From contig NZ_FODV01000010.1 in NCBI RefSeq assembly GCF_900110465.1, positions 62,001 to 126,000 of the forward strand: DNA of 64,000 nucleotides, written 5' to 3'. The notes under the pieces were generated by a model. That model had not been told where the DNA came from. It did not search any database and saw only the letters and a program-made list of their open reading frames with translations. The DNA comes from Halogranum amylolyticum (GTDB lineage: Archaea; Halobacteriota; Halobacteria; Halobacteriales; Haloferacaceae). The translations under genes and the position numbers were made by a program. Shown in pieces: positions 1 to 7,474 of the stretch (the stretch's first letter is position 1; each line of letters starts with the position of its first letter).

Positions 1-49
1 GCGTGACGCATCGGAAGGGTTTATGAGTCCTGGCGTGTGTTGTTCTCAC

Positions 50-1204
50 ATGGCGCTCATAGAGAACTCTCTCTCCGAAGAGAACCGAGAGGTACGTGAC
101 CAGGCTGCCGCGTTCGTCTCAGACGTCGTCGAACCCCGAGCCGAAGCGATCGAGTCGTCCAACGAGTTCCCGCGAGACGTGATGGAGGCTGCCGCAGAGT
201 ACGACCTGCTCGGCATCCTCCTCCCCGAGGAGTACGGCGGGCTCGACTCCGACTTCGTCTCCTACTGTCTCGCGGTCGAACAGATCGCACAAGCGAGCGG
301 CGCGGTCGCAGAGAGCATCCAGGGGCATACCTTCGCCGCACTCCCTGTCGCACAGTTCGGTACGGAAGCGCAGTGCGAGCAGTATCTCGAGCCCATGATC
401 GCCGGCGAGCAGATCGGGTCGATGCTGCTCACGGAACCCGGTGCGGGGAGTTCGCCGACCGAGTTGGAGACGCGTGCCGAACACCGAGACGGTGGGTACG
501 TTCTTTCGGGCGAGAAGTCGTTCGGGACGAACGCGGGGGTCGCAGACGTCCATCTGGTCGTCGCTCGCGTCGACCCGACGCCGGAGGACTCTCACGGAGT
601 AAGCGTCCTGCTGGCGCCGAGCGCGGACGATGTCGACGGGTTCGAGTTCGAGCGACGGGACTTCATGGGAATGCGTGGACACGTCACCGGCGACTCGACG
701 ATGGATAGTGTGACCGTCGGCGAGGACGCTCTGCTCGGCGAGGTGGGGCAAGGATTCCGTATCGCGATGGGGACGATTGACATGGCGCGGACGGGGCTGG
801 CTGCCATCGGAACCGGAATCGCGCAGGCGGCATTCGACCGCGCCGCCGACTACGCGGGGCAACGAGAGCAGGGTGGCCAAGCCGTCGGGAACTACCAGGC
901 CGTACAGGTACTCGTCGCGGAGATGGACGCAAAACTCGACAGTGCCCGGCATTTGACGTTTAACTCGGCGGCGTCGATTGCGGCCGGCGAGGGTAACACC
1001 CGCCGGTCCAGCAAGGCAAAGTTCGTCGCAAGTCACACCGCTGAGTTCGTCACGCGGAACGCGATGCAGATCTACGGTGGCAAAGGCTATCAGAAGGATC
1101 TACCGCTCGAACGCTACTACCGAGACGCGAAGATCCTGAGTATCATCGGTGGCACCTCGGAGATTCAGAAGACCACGGTCGCTCGCGAAGCGCTCGGCCT
1201 CTAA
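50..1204 (+). CDS. Acyl-CoA dehydrogenase
   Basis: FAD-dependent acyl-CoA dehydrogenase of 384 aa, the usual family length. It oxidises an acyl-CoA to a 2-enoyl-CoA and passes electrons to ETF in the cytoplasm. The family pattern is visible: an N-terminal helical domain, a middle beta domain with LLTEPGAGS and the FGTNAG stretch, and the C-terminal signature MQIYGGKGYQKDLPLERYYRD followed by GGTSEIQ, where the glutamate is at the usual catalytic-base position. A start at 23 is possible, but ATG 50 gives the normal N-terminus and sits about 27 nt after a TTTATG box, so a leaderless transcript is likely. It lies beside enoyl-CoA hydratase and paa genes, which suggests a beta-oxidation step on the aromatic-derived chain. 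The exact substrate cannot be read from sequence. Confidence 0.93.
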   Translation: MALIENSLSEENREVRDQAAAFVSDVVEPRAEAIESSNEFPRDVMEAAAEYDLLGILLPEEYGGLDSDFVSYCLAVEQIAQASGAVAESIQGHTFAALPVAQFGTEAQCEQYLEPMIAGEQIGSMLLTEPGAGSSPTELETRAEHRDGGYVLSGEKSFGTNAGVADVHLVVARVDPTPEDSHGVSVLLAPSADDVDGFEFERRDFMGMRGHVTGDSTMDSVTVGEDALLGEVGQGFRIAMGTIDMARTGLAAIGTGIAQAAFDRAADYAGQREQGGQAVGNYQAVQVLVAEMDAKLDSARHLTFNSAASIAAGEGNTRRSSKAKFVASHTAEFVTRNAMQIYGGKGYQKDLPLERYYRDAKILSIIGGTSEIQKTTVAREALGL

Positions 1205-1421
1205 GACACGCGGCGTCCAGGTATAGTCCGGTACACGCTCAGTCGTTTCTTGCTCGTTTCTCGTTCGCTTCTCGCATGTCTCTCGGTTGATTTCTTCCTC
1301 GATGGTCACGACGTCTGGAGTCACGACTGGTCGTTGGTGAGTGCCGATGTTGCTGTCACTGACGGGACTTGCAGCTGGAAAAAAGGTTAGGCGGTCGCGT
1401 CTGTGCGTCTCCGGTGGTGAA

Positions 1422-2267
1422 TCAGTCGTCTGCGGTGACGTCTTCGACTTCCTTGTCGCCGAGTTCGGCCGCGATGAAGTCGGGCTCGCGCTTCTCGAGG
1501 AACGCCGAGATACCTTCCTTCGCGCCGTCCGTCTCGAAGAGCTGGTTCTGGAGTTCGCGCTCGTGGGCGAGTGCGTCCCAGAGTGGGAGCTCCATCCCCT
1601 CGTTGACGGCGAGTTTGTCGAAGCCGACCGCGCGGTTCGGAAGTTCGGCCACCTGGTGGGCGAACTCGAGGGCCTTCTCTTCGACCTCCTCCGGCGGGTG
1701 GATCTCGTCGAACAGGCCGACGTCGAGCGCCTCCTGCGGGTTGAGCGTCTCGCCGGTCACCATCATCTTCAGGGCTTTCGAGCGGCCGATGTAGCGCGGG
1801 AGCAGCTGAGTACCGGCCTCTCCGGGGATGAGACCGAGTTCGACTTCCGGGACACCGACGTTGTACGAGTCGTCGTCACCGATGTATCGGAAGTCACAGG
1901 CGAGTGCGAACTCGAGACCGCCGCCCATACAGTGACCGTCCACTGCGGCGATGAACAGCGTGTCTGTCGTCCGCATCTTCATGATCGTCTCCTTGCTCGT
2001 CTGGCTGGCTTTCCCGATGTGACGACCGGTCTCGTCCTGCAGTGCCTGGATGTCGTACCCTGACGAGAAGAACTTCTCGTTCCCACTCGCGAGTACGACC
2101 ACACGAACCTCCTCGTCGAAGCGGATGCTCTCCACTGCCGACTGGAGCTCGATGATCATGTCGAGATCGTGTGCGTTCGCCGGCGGGCGGTCGATCCGAA
2201 GGATGCCCACGTGGCCGTCCATCTCGGTCGTAAAGTTCTCTAGCTCGAGGTCGCTAAACGCGTCCAT
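1422..2267 (-). CDS. Enoyl-CoA hydratase/isomerase family protein
   Basis: Crotonase-fold protein of 281 aa acting on a CoA thioester. The oxyanion-hole segments are visible: SSGYDIQ early in the fold, then DGHCMGGGLEFALACDFRY. VPEVELGLIPGEAGTQLL carries the first family glutamate. The reading frame stays open to 2375, but the ATG at 2267 is preferred because a TTATAT box lies about 30 nt upstream and the family N-terminus then begins correctly. It is convergent with the acyl-CoA dehydrogenase. It is one of four crotonase paralogues in the first 20 kb, presumably specialised for different intermediates of the ring-derived chain. Confidence 0.9.
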   Translation of the reverse strand: MDAFSDLELENFTTEMDGHVGILRIDRPPANAHDLDMIIELQSAVESIRFDEEVRVVVLASGNEKFFSSGYDIQALQDETGRHIGKASQTSKETIMKMRTTDTLFIAAVDGHCMGGGLEFALACDFRYIGDDDSYNVGVPEVELGLIPGEAGTQLLPRYIGRSKALKMMVTGETLNPQEALDVGLFDEIHPPEEVEEKALEFAHQVAELPNRAVGFDKLAVNEGMELPLWDALAHERELQNQLFETDGAKEGISAFLEKREPDFIAAELGDKEVEDVTADD

Positions 2268-2347
2268 TACATGCATGTCATCACGACCCACCCACATATA
2301 AGTTTCCATAGAGTAAGAATCATGTTGGACTTCCCCCAACAGAGAGT

Positions 2348-2782
2348 GTGCCTCGAGATTACGACAAGATCGCACTTAGCGACCAGAAGCGAGCAGAGCT
2401 CCTCGAAGAAGTGCCAGTCATGCGCTTTGCGACCGTTGACGCTGACGGACTCCCGCACGTGGTTCCGGTCCAGTTCGCCGAGGTAGAGGGGGCGATCTGC
2501 TTCGAGACCGACGACGACTCGATCAAGACACAGAATGTCAGAGCGACCGGGAAGGCTGCGGCGGTCGTCGACGCCGGCGGCCACGACTACATCCAACATC
2601 GGGGAATCATGTGGCGCGGCGACGCACGCGTCGTCGATGACAGAGAGACAATAGAAAAGATCGAGCGGGCGCTGTTTGGGACGGTGAAATCAATAGATGG
2701 AGCGGACGGACACGATCGAGTGAAGATCGCGTTAGATCCACGGACCGAGGTCACGTGGGACTTCAGGCAGCTCGCACCTTAG
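2348..2782 (+). CDS. Pyridoxamine 5'-phosphate oxidase-like split-barrel protein
   Basis: A 144 aa protein with a split beta-barrel flavin-binding pattern: MRFATVDADGLPHVVPVQF near residue 25, then CFETDDDSIKTQNVR, then VDDRETIEKIERALF. Such proteins bind FMN or F420 and reduce or oxidise small molecules; many have no known substrate. GTG is the start codon. It is divergent from the enoyl-CoA hydratase and convergent with the paa operon, so its role in aromatic degradation is only suggested by position. The family is clear and the function is unknown. Confidence 0.75.
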   Translation: MPRDYDKIALSDQKRAELLEEVPVMRFATVDADGLPHVVPVQFAEVEGAICFETDDDSIKTQNVRATGKAAAVVDAGGHDYIQHRGIMWRGDARVVDDRETIEKIERALFGTVKSIDGADGHDRVKIALDPRTEVTWDFRQLAP

Positions 2783-2970
2783 CGACCGGTGTCGGGCCGT
2801 TCACCGTCGTACTTGAGTCGCTCAAACATCGTGTGACAGCCGTTGCAGTAGTACTGGCTCTTCGAGATCTCCGACCCGAACGCTGACTCTAGTTCGACGT
2901 CCTGTGACCCACAGTAGGGGCACGTCGGGACGAACTGTTCTGCGTCGGACTCGTCGTTCATGGCGCTCAT
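2779..2970 (-). CDS. PaaD C-terminal zinc-ribbon protein (split PaaD)
   Basis: A 63 aa protein with two Cys pairs (CPYCGS and CNGCHT) separated by a FGSE-x-SKSQYY segment. This is the layout of the C-terminal zinc ribbon of bacterial PaaD. In E. coli this ribbon is fused to a DUF59/MIP18 domain in one polypeptide. Here the two parts are separate genes, and this is the last of the five-gene paa operon. It overlaps paaC by 4 nt (ATGA), so translation is probably coupled. It presumably serves Fe insertion or maturation of the epoxidase together with the upstream MIP18-type protein. The role is inferred from family and context. Confidence 0.8.
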   Translation of the reverse strand: MSAMNDESDAEQFVPTCPYCGSQDVELESAFGSEISKSQYYCNGCHTMFERLKYDGERPDTGR

Positions 2971-3731
2971 TCCGCCGCGAACTGCTTGTTCTTGACTCCG
3001 ACGAGCGAGTCGACGACCGACTGGCTGATTGTGTCGGTACTGACCCGTCGGCGCCTACTGTCCCACTTGTCAGCCGTCGGTCCCTCGGTGTCGACGCCAT
3101 CGAGTGAGACGTCAGTCCCATCGAGCAGCGTCTCGTAGTGGGCGATGAGTGCGGAACGGAGTTCCACCGCGGAGCGATCGGTGAATCCATCCTGGACGAC
3201 TGGATCGGAGTCGGCATCGTACTCCGCGGGACCGATGAACGCTAGCGTCTGTGGCAGCACCGCTTCGAGCGCCGCCTGCAATTCCTCGGGGCTCTCGTCG
3301 GCGAGCGTCTCTAGTCGAGCATCCTGATACTCGAGGTGGAAGAACTCGTCTTCACCGATCTTCTCGGTCAGTCCGCGGAAGTCCTCAGAAGTGATCGAGT
3401 CGAGCATGTACCAGGTCGCTCTGTCGACGGCGGAGATTGTTGCGACGTACTCGACCCATGTGTCGGGAGCGTCATCGAGCGGTTCCGCGTTACAGAACTC
3501 GTCGGGACTGCGGTTTCCTGCTAACCACTCGGAGTCGCGCCCCTGCTGCTCGAGGAGGCGGAACAGCTGACGGACATGGCCGACCTCGTCCTGAGCGGCG
3601 CTCGCGCCACCGATGTCGTCTTCGAGAGTTGGGCCGCCGAGCATCCACTCGGCGTAGCGGTGGGATAGCACCAGCTTCGTGTCGGCGATAGCCTGAACGT
3701 AGTTGACCGCCTCCGTCGGCCACTCGCTCAT
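2967..3731 (-). CDS. paaC: Phenylacetyl-CoA epoxidase structural subunit PaaC
   Basis: A 254 aa ferritin-like four-helix protein. Residues 46-60 (AAQDEVGHVRQLFRLL) and the later EDEFFHLEY stretch match the PaaC/PaaA helices that in PaaA bind iron. In the known complex PaaC does not catalyse but scaffolds PaaA. The frame stays open to 4019, but ATG 3731 gives the correct N-terminus (MSEWPTEAVNYV) and a 4-nt ATGA overlap with paaB. It is fourth in the operon paaA-paaD'-paaB-paaC-zinc ribbon. Confidence 0.9.
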   Translation of the reverse strand: MSEWPTEAVNYVQAIADTKLVLSHRYAEWMLGGPTLEDDIGGASAAQDEVGHVRQLFRLLEQQGRDSEWLAGNRSPDEFCNAEPLDDAPDTWVEYVATISAVDRATWYMLDSITSEDFRGLTEKIGEDEFFHLEYQDARLETLADESPEELQAALEAVLPQTLAFIGPAEYDADSDPVVQDGFTDRSAVELRSALIAHYETLLDGTDVSLDGVDTEGPTADKWDSRRRRVSTDTISQSVVDSLVGVKNKQFAAE

Positions 3732-3937
3732 ACATCCACCTCCGGCGACGGTACCGCGTGTTCGCCCGTCACTTCGACGATGTGCTCCCGTCTCACGACA
3801 ATCATGTAATCCCAGCTCTCTTCGTCGAACGTGGTCCGCGCGTACGACTTCGCCAGCGTGTCGCTGTCCGCCTCGACACGGCCCACGTGGATGGTTTCGT
3901 CTCCCGCGTTGAGTCGGGCAAAGACTTCGTACTTCAT
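3728..3937 (-). CDS. paaB: Phenylacetyl-CoA epoxidase subunit PaaB
   Basis: A small 69 aa protein beginning MKYEVFARLNAGDETIHVG, with the later SYARTTFDEESWDYMIVVRREHIVEV region typical of PaaB. PaaB is a small structural subunit of the multicomponent epoxidase that helps the reductase dock. The longer open frame to 4108 is an artefact: ATG 3937 overlaps the preceding gene by 4 nt, like every other junction in this operon. The length is slightly shorter than the bacterial protein (about 95 aa). Confidence 0.88.
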   Translation of the reverse strand: MKYEVFARLNAGDETIHVGRVEADSDTLAKSYARTTFDEESWDYMIVVRREHIVEVTGEHAVPSPEVDV

Positions 3938-4308
3938 AGACTGATACCTGCTTCGCGCATCTTTTCGCGCACCTCGGGAGTGAGCATGTCTTTCGTCCAG
4001 ACCGGGTCCCAGACGACATCGACCGTCACGGAATCGACGCCCGACACCGGACGGAGGATACTCCTGATATCCGACTTGATGAACTCGTAGGCGGGACATC
4101 CCATACACGGGAACGTCATCTCGACAGTTACGTCGCCGTCGTCAACCTGCACGTCGTAGATCATTGCCATCTCCACGAGGCTGACGGGGATGTGCGGGTC
4201 GGGGATCTCGTCGATGAGGTCCCACAGTTCGCGCTCGAACGCTGTCGTCTCATCGTCGGGACCAAGTTCAACCGTACTGTTCTCGTTGGCAGCCGCGTTT
4301 ACACTCAT
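3934..4308 (-). CDS. paaD: PaaD N-terminal (MIP18/DUF59) protein
   Basis: A 124 aa protein of the MIP18/DUF59 fold. The early segment DEIPDPHIPVSLVEMAMIYDV and the conserved TFPCMGCPA cysteine motif are diagnostic, as is the later VDVVWDPVWTKDMLTPEVREKM. This family helps mature Fe or Fe-S proteins, and PaaD is needed for an active PaaABC complex. The normal C-terminal zinc ribbon is missing from this protein and is found as a separate gene at the end of the operon. It overlaps paaA and paaB by 4 nt each. Confidence 0.9.
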   Translation of the reverse strand: MSVNAAANENSTVELGPDDETTAFERELWDLIDEIPDPHIPVSLVEMAMIYDVQVDDGDVTVEMTFPCMGCPAYEFIKSDIRSILRPVSGVDSVTVDVVWDPVWTKDMLTPEVREKMREAGISL

Positions 4309-5225
4309 GCCTTAACCTCCAGCTTGCCGGATTGGAGCATGTTCACGTACTTCTCGTTCGCCGGACCGCGCGAGCGCCAACGGTCGATGACGTCGGACCA
4401 GGAGATGGGCTGGTCGTACAACCACTCCTTGTTGTCCTCGTCGAACGCGATCGGCATGTCGTACTCAAGGACGTACTCCTCTTTTTCCTCGTCGTAGTGC
4501 GCGGGGATGTCCAGTCCGAGTTCGTTACAGAGCGGGACGGTGCTGTCCATCCAGTCTTGTCGGAGTTCGTCGTTCGACTTCCCCTTGATGCGGTACTCCA
4601 ACTGGTCGTCGTGCTTCTTCTGGTCGTCCGGGAGGCCAAACCACTCGATGCCGATGGGGAACATCCAGTCGACCGCTTCCTGTAGCTTCTGTTTCGTCTT
4701 GTCGTTCTTCCGGGCGAGCCGACGCATCCACGTCTCGCCGTGACGGAGGTGGAACTGTTCCTCCTTGCTCACCTTCGTCAGCGCGCGCTTCCACGGCGCG
4801 TAGGAGGTGTTCTCGTGGATATCACCGAGGAGGACGATACCCGCTCGGTCGAACATCCCATGTGCGGAGACCAGTTCGGCGAAGTTGTCGATGGGCTGGT
4901 CGAACCCGTACGTGTTCCGCCACTCGTGGGGTTCTCGCTCGTAGATCAGCTCTTCGCGGCTGACACCGAGGTCCTCCAGTAGCCGGTAGGCGATGTGTCC
5001 GTGGCCGAGTTCGTCCTGAATGACGCTTACACACGACGTGCGGGCGTCCAGACTGGGTGCGTTGAGCGACTGTTCGTAGTACGCGGGTGCGCTCATGAGT
5101 TCAGTGTCGCCAGACACCTTCAGGATGGTTTTCAGTGCCTCCAGATAGCCGTCGGTCATCTCGTCGGTCGATTCGATCATCCGTCCGTTCTGCAGCTCCT
5201 TCTTGAACTGCTTCTCGCTGACCAT
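4305..5225 (-). CDS. paaA: Phenylacetyl-CoA 1,2-epoxidase catalytic subunit PaaA
   Basis: The diiron catalytic subunit of the ring-epoxidising complex, 306 aa, which uses O2 and two electrons to form the 1,2-epoxide of an aromatic acyl-CoA. All expected carboxylate/His ligand positions are present: E42, E72 and H75 (DELGHGH), D126 (MFDRAG), E156 and H159 (EEQFHLRH). The C-terminal part (WFGLPDD, EYRIKGKSNDELRQDW) is also family-typical. It is the first gene of a five-gene operon. A GAGG sequence lies about 10 nt before the ATG, and a TTATTAA box about 35-40 nt upstream, so this mRNA probably has a short leader, unlike many neighbours. Confidence 0.95.
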   Translation of the reverse strand: MVSEKQFKKELQNGRMIESTDEMTDGYLEALKTILKVSGDTELMSAPAYYEQSLNAPSLDARTSCVSVIQDELGHGHIAYRLLEDLGVSREELIYEREPHEWRNTYGFDQPIDNFAELVSAHGMFDRAGIVLLGDIHENTSYAPWKRALTKVSKEEQFHLRHGETWMRRLARKNDKTKQKLQEAVDWMFPIGIEWFGLPDDQKKHDDQLEYRIKGKSNDELRQDWMDSTVPLCNELGLDIPAHYDEEKEEYVLEYDMPIAFDEDNKEWLYDQPISWSDVIDRWRSRGPANEKYVNMLQSGKLEVKA

Positions 5226-5342
5226 AGGGATTGCCTCGACTAATCATGTGGAGTCATCGTTAATAACTCTTTCTAGCATAATAGAACTGTCAGGAGTGCC
5301 TGGGGACAAGGGTTTATTATCCAGATGGAGAGACAAGATACC
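5226..5342. promoter_or_regulatory. Divergent promoter region of paaA and the amidohydrolase operon
   Basis: This 117 nt gap separates two oppositely transcribed operons. On the plus strand a TTTATTA box lies about 30 nt before the amidohydrolase ATG. On the minus strand an ATTATGC/TTATTAA region lies about 40 nt before paaA. A shared regulator site here would control ring activation, but no clear operator was identified. Confidence 0.55.
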
Positions 5343-6230
5343 ATGGCAGACAGAGACAGAACACCACCGGATGGTGTCATCGATACGCACGTCCACATGA
5401 ACCCGTTCTGGAGACTGAATGACGACGCTCGGTCGACGCTCCAGTCACACTCGGCAAACTTCGAGGAGAAACGCGCACTCGCCAAGAATCCCGACGAGTT
5501 CGTCGCCTACCTTGACTCACAGGGCGTCGCCATGGCAGCGATCATCAACTACGTCACGGCAAGTATGGGGTACACGCACGACACGAACGAGTGGGCAGCC
5601 GAATTCCGCGACTCACATCCGGACCGAATCATGGCGTTCGGCGGGTTCGACCCGCGTCTCACCGACGACCCCGAAGGCGTCGTCGAACGCGCGGTCGATG
5701 ATCTTCAATTGGACGGTATCAAGATTCACCCACCCCATCAGGGACTCAACGCGAACGACTACCGCGACGACCCCGATACACGTGGACTAGACGGGTTGCG
5801 CATCCTCTACGAGCGGTGTGAGAGCGCGGGCGTTCCCGTCATGGTCCATACGGGAACGAGTATCTTTCCCAGTGCACGCTCACGGTATGCCGACCCAATG
5901 CCGCTCGACGACGTCGCCGTCGACTTCCCGGACCTGCCGCTCATCATGGCTCACGGTGGTCGGCCGATGTACACCGACGAAGCGTGGTTCCTGCTGTTCC
6001 GACACGACAACGTCTACCTCGACATCTCGTCGTTTCCGCCGCAGAACTTGCTCGACTACTTCCCGGACATCGAACAGGTGTCCGGACGAGTCTTGTTCGG
6101 CAGTGACTGGCCAGGCCCAATGGTGCCCGACATCGGGGACAACGTTGAGGCAGTGAAACAACTCGACCTTCCCGACGACGTCGTCGACTCGATTCTCCGT
6201 GGTACGGCTGAAGAATTGTATAATCTCTGA
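5343..6230 (+). CDS. Amidohydrolase family 2 metal-dependent hydrolase/decarboxylase
   Basis: A 295 aa TIM-barrel protein of the ACMSD/uracil-5-carboxylate decarboxylase-like group. Visible metal motifs are DTHVHMNP near the N-terminus, the strand-end segment GIKIHPPHQG, MVHTGT, LIMAHGG and the late FGSDWPG aspartate. Such enzymes hydrolyse or decarboxylate ring-derived acids. ATG 5343 is preferred over the in-frame ATG 5325 because of the TTTATTA box spacing. It heads an apparent operon with a GNAT protein and a ferredoxin. The family is certain; the substrate is unknown but probably an aromatic-pathway metabolite. Confidence 0.87.
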   Translation: MADRDRTPPDGVIDTHVHMNPFWRLNDDARSTLQSHSANFEEKRALAKNPDEFVAYLDSQGVAMAAIINYVTASMGYTHDTNEWAAEFRDSHPDRIMAFGGFDPRLTDDPEGVVERAVDDLQLDGIKIHPPHQGLNANDYRDDPDTRGLDGLRILYERCESAGVPVMVHTGTSIFPSARSRYADPMPLDDVAVDFPDLPLIMAHGGRPMYTDEAWFLLFRHDNVYLDISSFPPQNLLDYFPDIEQVSGRVLFGSDWPGPMVPDIGDNVEAVKQLDLPDDVVDSILRGTAEELYNL

Positions 6231-6270
6231 GAGGGAGAACATATTTATTGTAGGTTGCCGACCATCTGAT

Positions 6271-6753
6271 ATGGAATTCACTGTCAGACAAGCCCGTCCC
6301 AGCGACGGAGATGAGTTACTCAAGTTGTGGCATGGCTTCACGTCACATCTCTCGGAGTACGACGAGCGGTACCGTCACAAAGAGAGCGCGAACGATCGGT
6401 GGCTGTCGTACTTCGAGAACCAACTCGTCGACTCAAAGTACGGCACCGTGTTCGTGGCCGAACACGAGGACGAACTCGTCGGTATCGCCGAAGCACGGGT
6501 GATGGGAAATCACCCGATCTTCCGACTCGAAAATCACGGCTACATCAACGGCCACTTCGTCGCCGAGTCCCACCGCGGACACGGAATCGGCGAAGCTCTC
6601 CTCAACGCCGCAGCAGAGTGGTTCACGAGTCCGCCACGCGACGTCGACTTCTATAGGATCGATACGATCGAAGGCGACGACACCGCAGAGGATGTCTACG
6701 AAGCACTCGGACTCCGCCCAGTCGAACATGTCTACGAAAAGCGCCTCGAGTAA
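6271..6753 (+). CDS. GNAT family N-acetyltransferase
   Basis: A 160 aa acyltransferase. The acetyl-CoA pyrophosphate-binding motif is RGHGIGEALL, preceded by HFVAESH and followed by a YEALGLRPVEHVYEKRL terminus typical of GNAT proteins. ATG 6271 is chosen over the upstream frame because an ATATTTATT box lies about 30 nt before it and overlaps the end of the preceding gene closely. It is followed one base later by the ferredoxin gene, so the two are co-transcribed. The acceptor substrate is unknown. Confidence 0.85.
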   Translation: MEFTVRQARPSDGDELLKLWHGFTSHLSEYDERYRHKESANDRWLSYFENQLVDSKYGTVFVAEHEDELVGIAEARVMGNHPIFRLENHGYINGHFVAESHRGHGIGEALLNAAAEWFTSPPRDVDFYRIDTIEGDDTAEDVYEALGLRPVEHVYEKRLE

Positions 6754-6754
6754 C

Positions 6755-7036
6755 ATGGTGGAAACGTACGAAGTCGAGTTCGTTGATGAAGGAATCACCC
6801 TCGAGGTTCCGGCCAACAAACCGTTGCTCGAAGCAGCAGAGGAGGCCGGCCTTGACCTCAACTACCAGTGTCGAATGGGCGTCTGTGGTGTCTGCTCGGG
6901 GATGGTCCTCGAGGGCGAAGTCGATCAGACAGAGGGAATGTTCCTCTCAGACAGCGAACGAGAGGAAGGATACGTACTGACGTGTATCGCCAAACCTCGC
7001 TCTGATCTGCGAATCGAGACCAACACTGGTCCGTAG
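6755..7036 (+). CDS. 2Fe-2S plant-type ferredoxin
   Basis: A 93 aa ferredoxin with cluster ligands C39, C44, C47 (QCRMGVCGVC) and C77 (LTCIAKP). It starts one base after the GNAT stop. No PaaE-type reductase is present near the epoxidase genes, so this ferredoxin is a good candidate electron carrier for PaaABC, paired with an unlinked reductase. It could instead serve an unrelated oxygenase. The fold is certain; the partner is inferred. Confidence 0.92.
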   Translation: MVETYEVEFVDEGITLEVPANKPLLEAAEEAGLDLNYQCRMGVCGVCSGMVLEGEVDQTEGMFLSDSEREEGYVLTCIAKPRSDLRIETNTGP

Positions 7037-7474
7037 TCGAACTGGGTCCGAATCACCCTTCCTTCTGACTCCATCCTCGAACCGGCGAGTAACGACGACG
7101 TCAGTCAACGTCCATGTTTGCTGTTTACACCTAGTGTTTACAGCCTGATTAGCAAGTCATTACACCACTACTATTGTAACGCCCTATTTGCGTTAGAGAG
7201 GAGGGTTGTAGCGAGAAGAGCACCCGTCAGACAATCACCGATTACAACGATGGTGCGAGACGTCGACTACCGACTGTCGGAAAAAAACAACCGAGATCGC
7301 AGAGAAAACGATGACTCAACGGGCGTAAACACGTCTGTATACATCATTCGTTAACGTTCGGCAGAATCGGGACCGAAAATCACGAGACGGACAGGGCAAC
7401 AACTACCAACCAGTTGTCGCGAAACGAGTGTCTCCACGGAAGGAGGGCGTCGACGTACGAGCGGGAACGTCCAA
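7037..7474. other. Non-coding gap after the ferredoxin gene
   Basis: A 438 nt stretch between convergent operons. It contains a weak open frame of 78 codons with a basic, haloarchaea-atypical composition and no recognisable domain. I see no convincing gene or RNA; T-rich spots may end transcription from either side. Confidence 0.4.

Noticed and set aside
7118-7354. 78-codon plus-strand open frame
   Set aside because: Basic, low-similarity composition, no motif and no promoter at the right distance.
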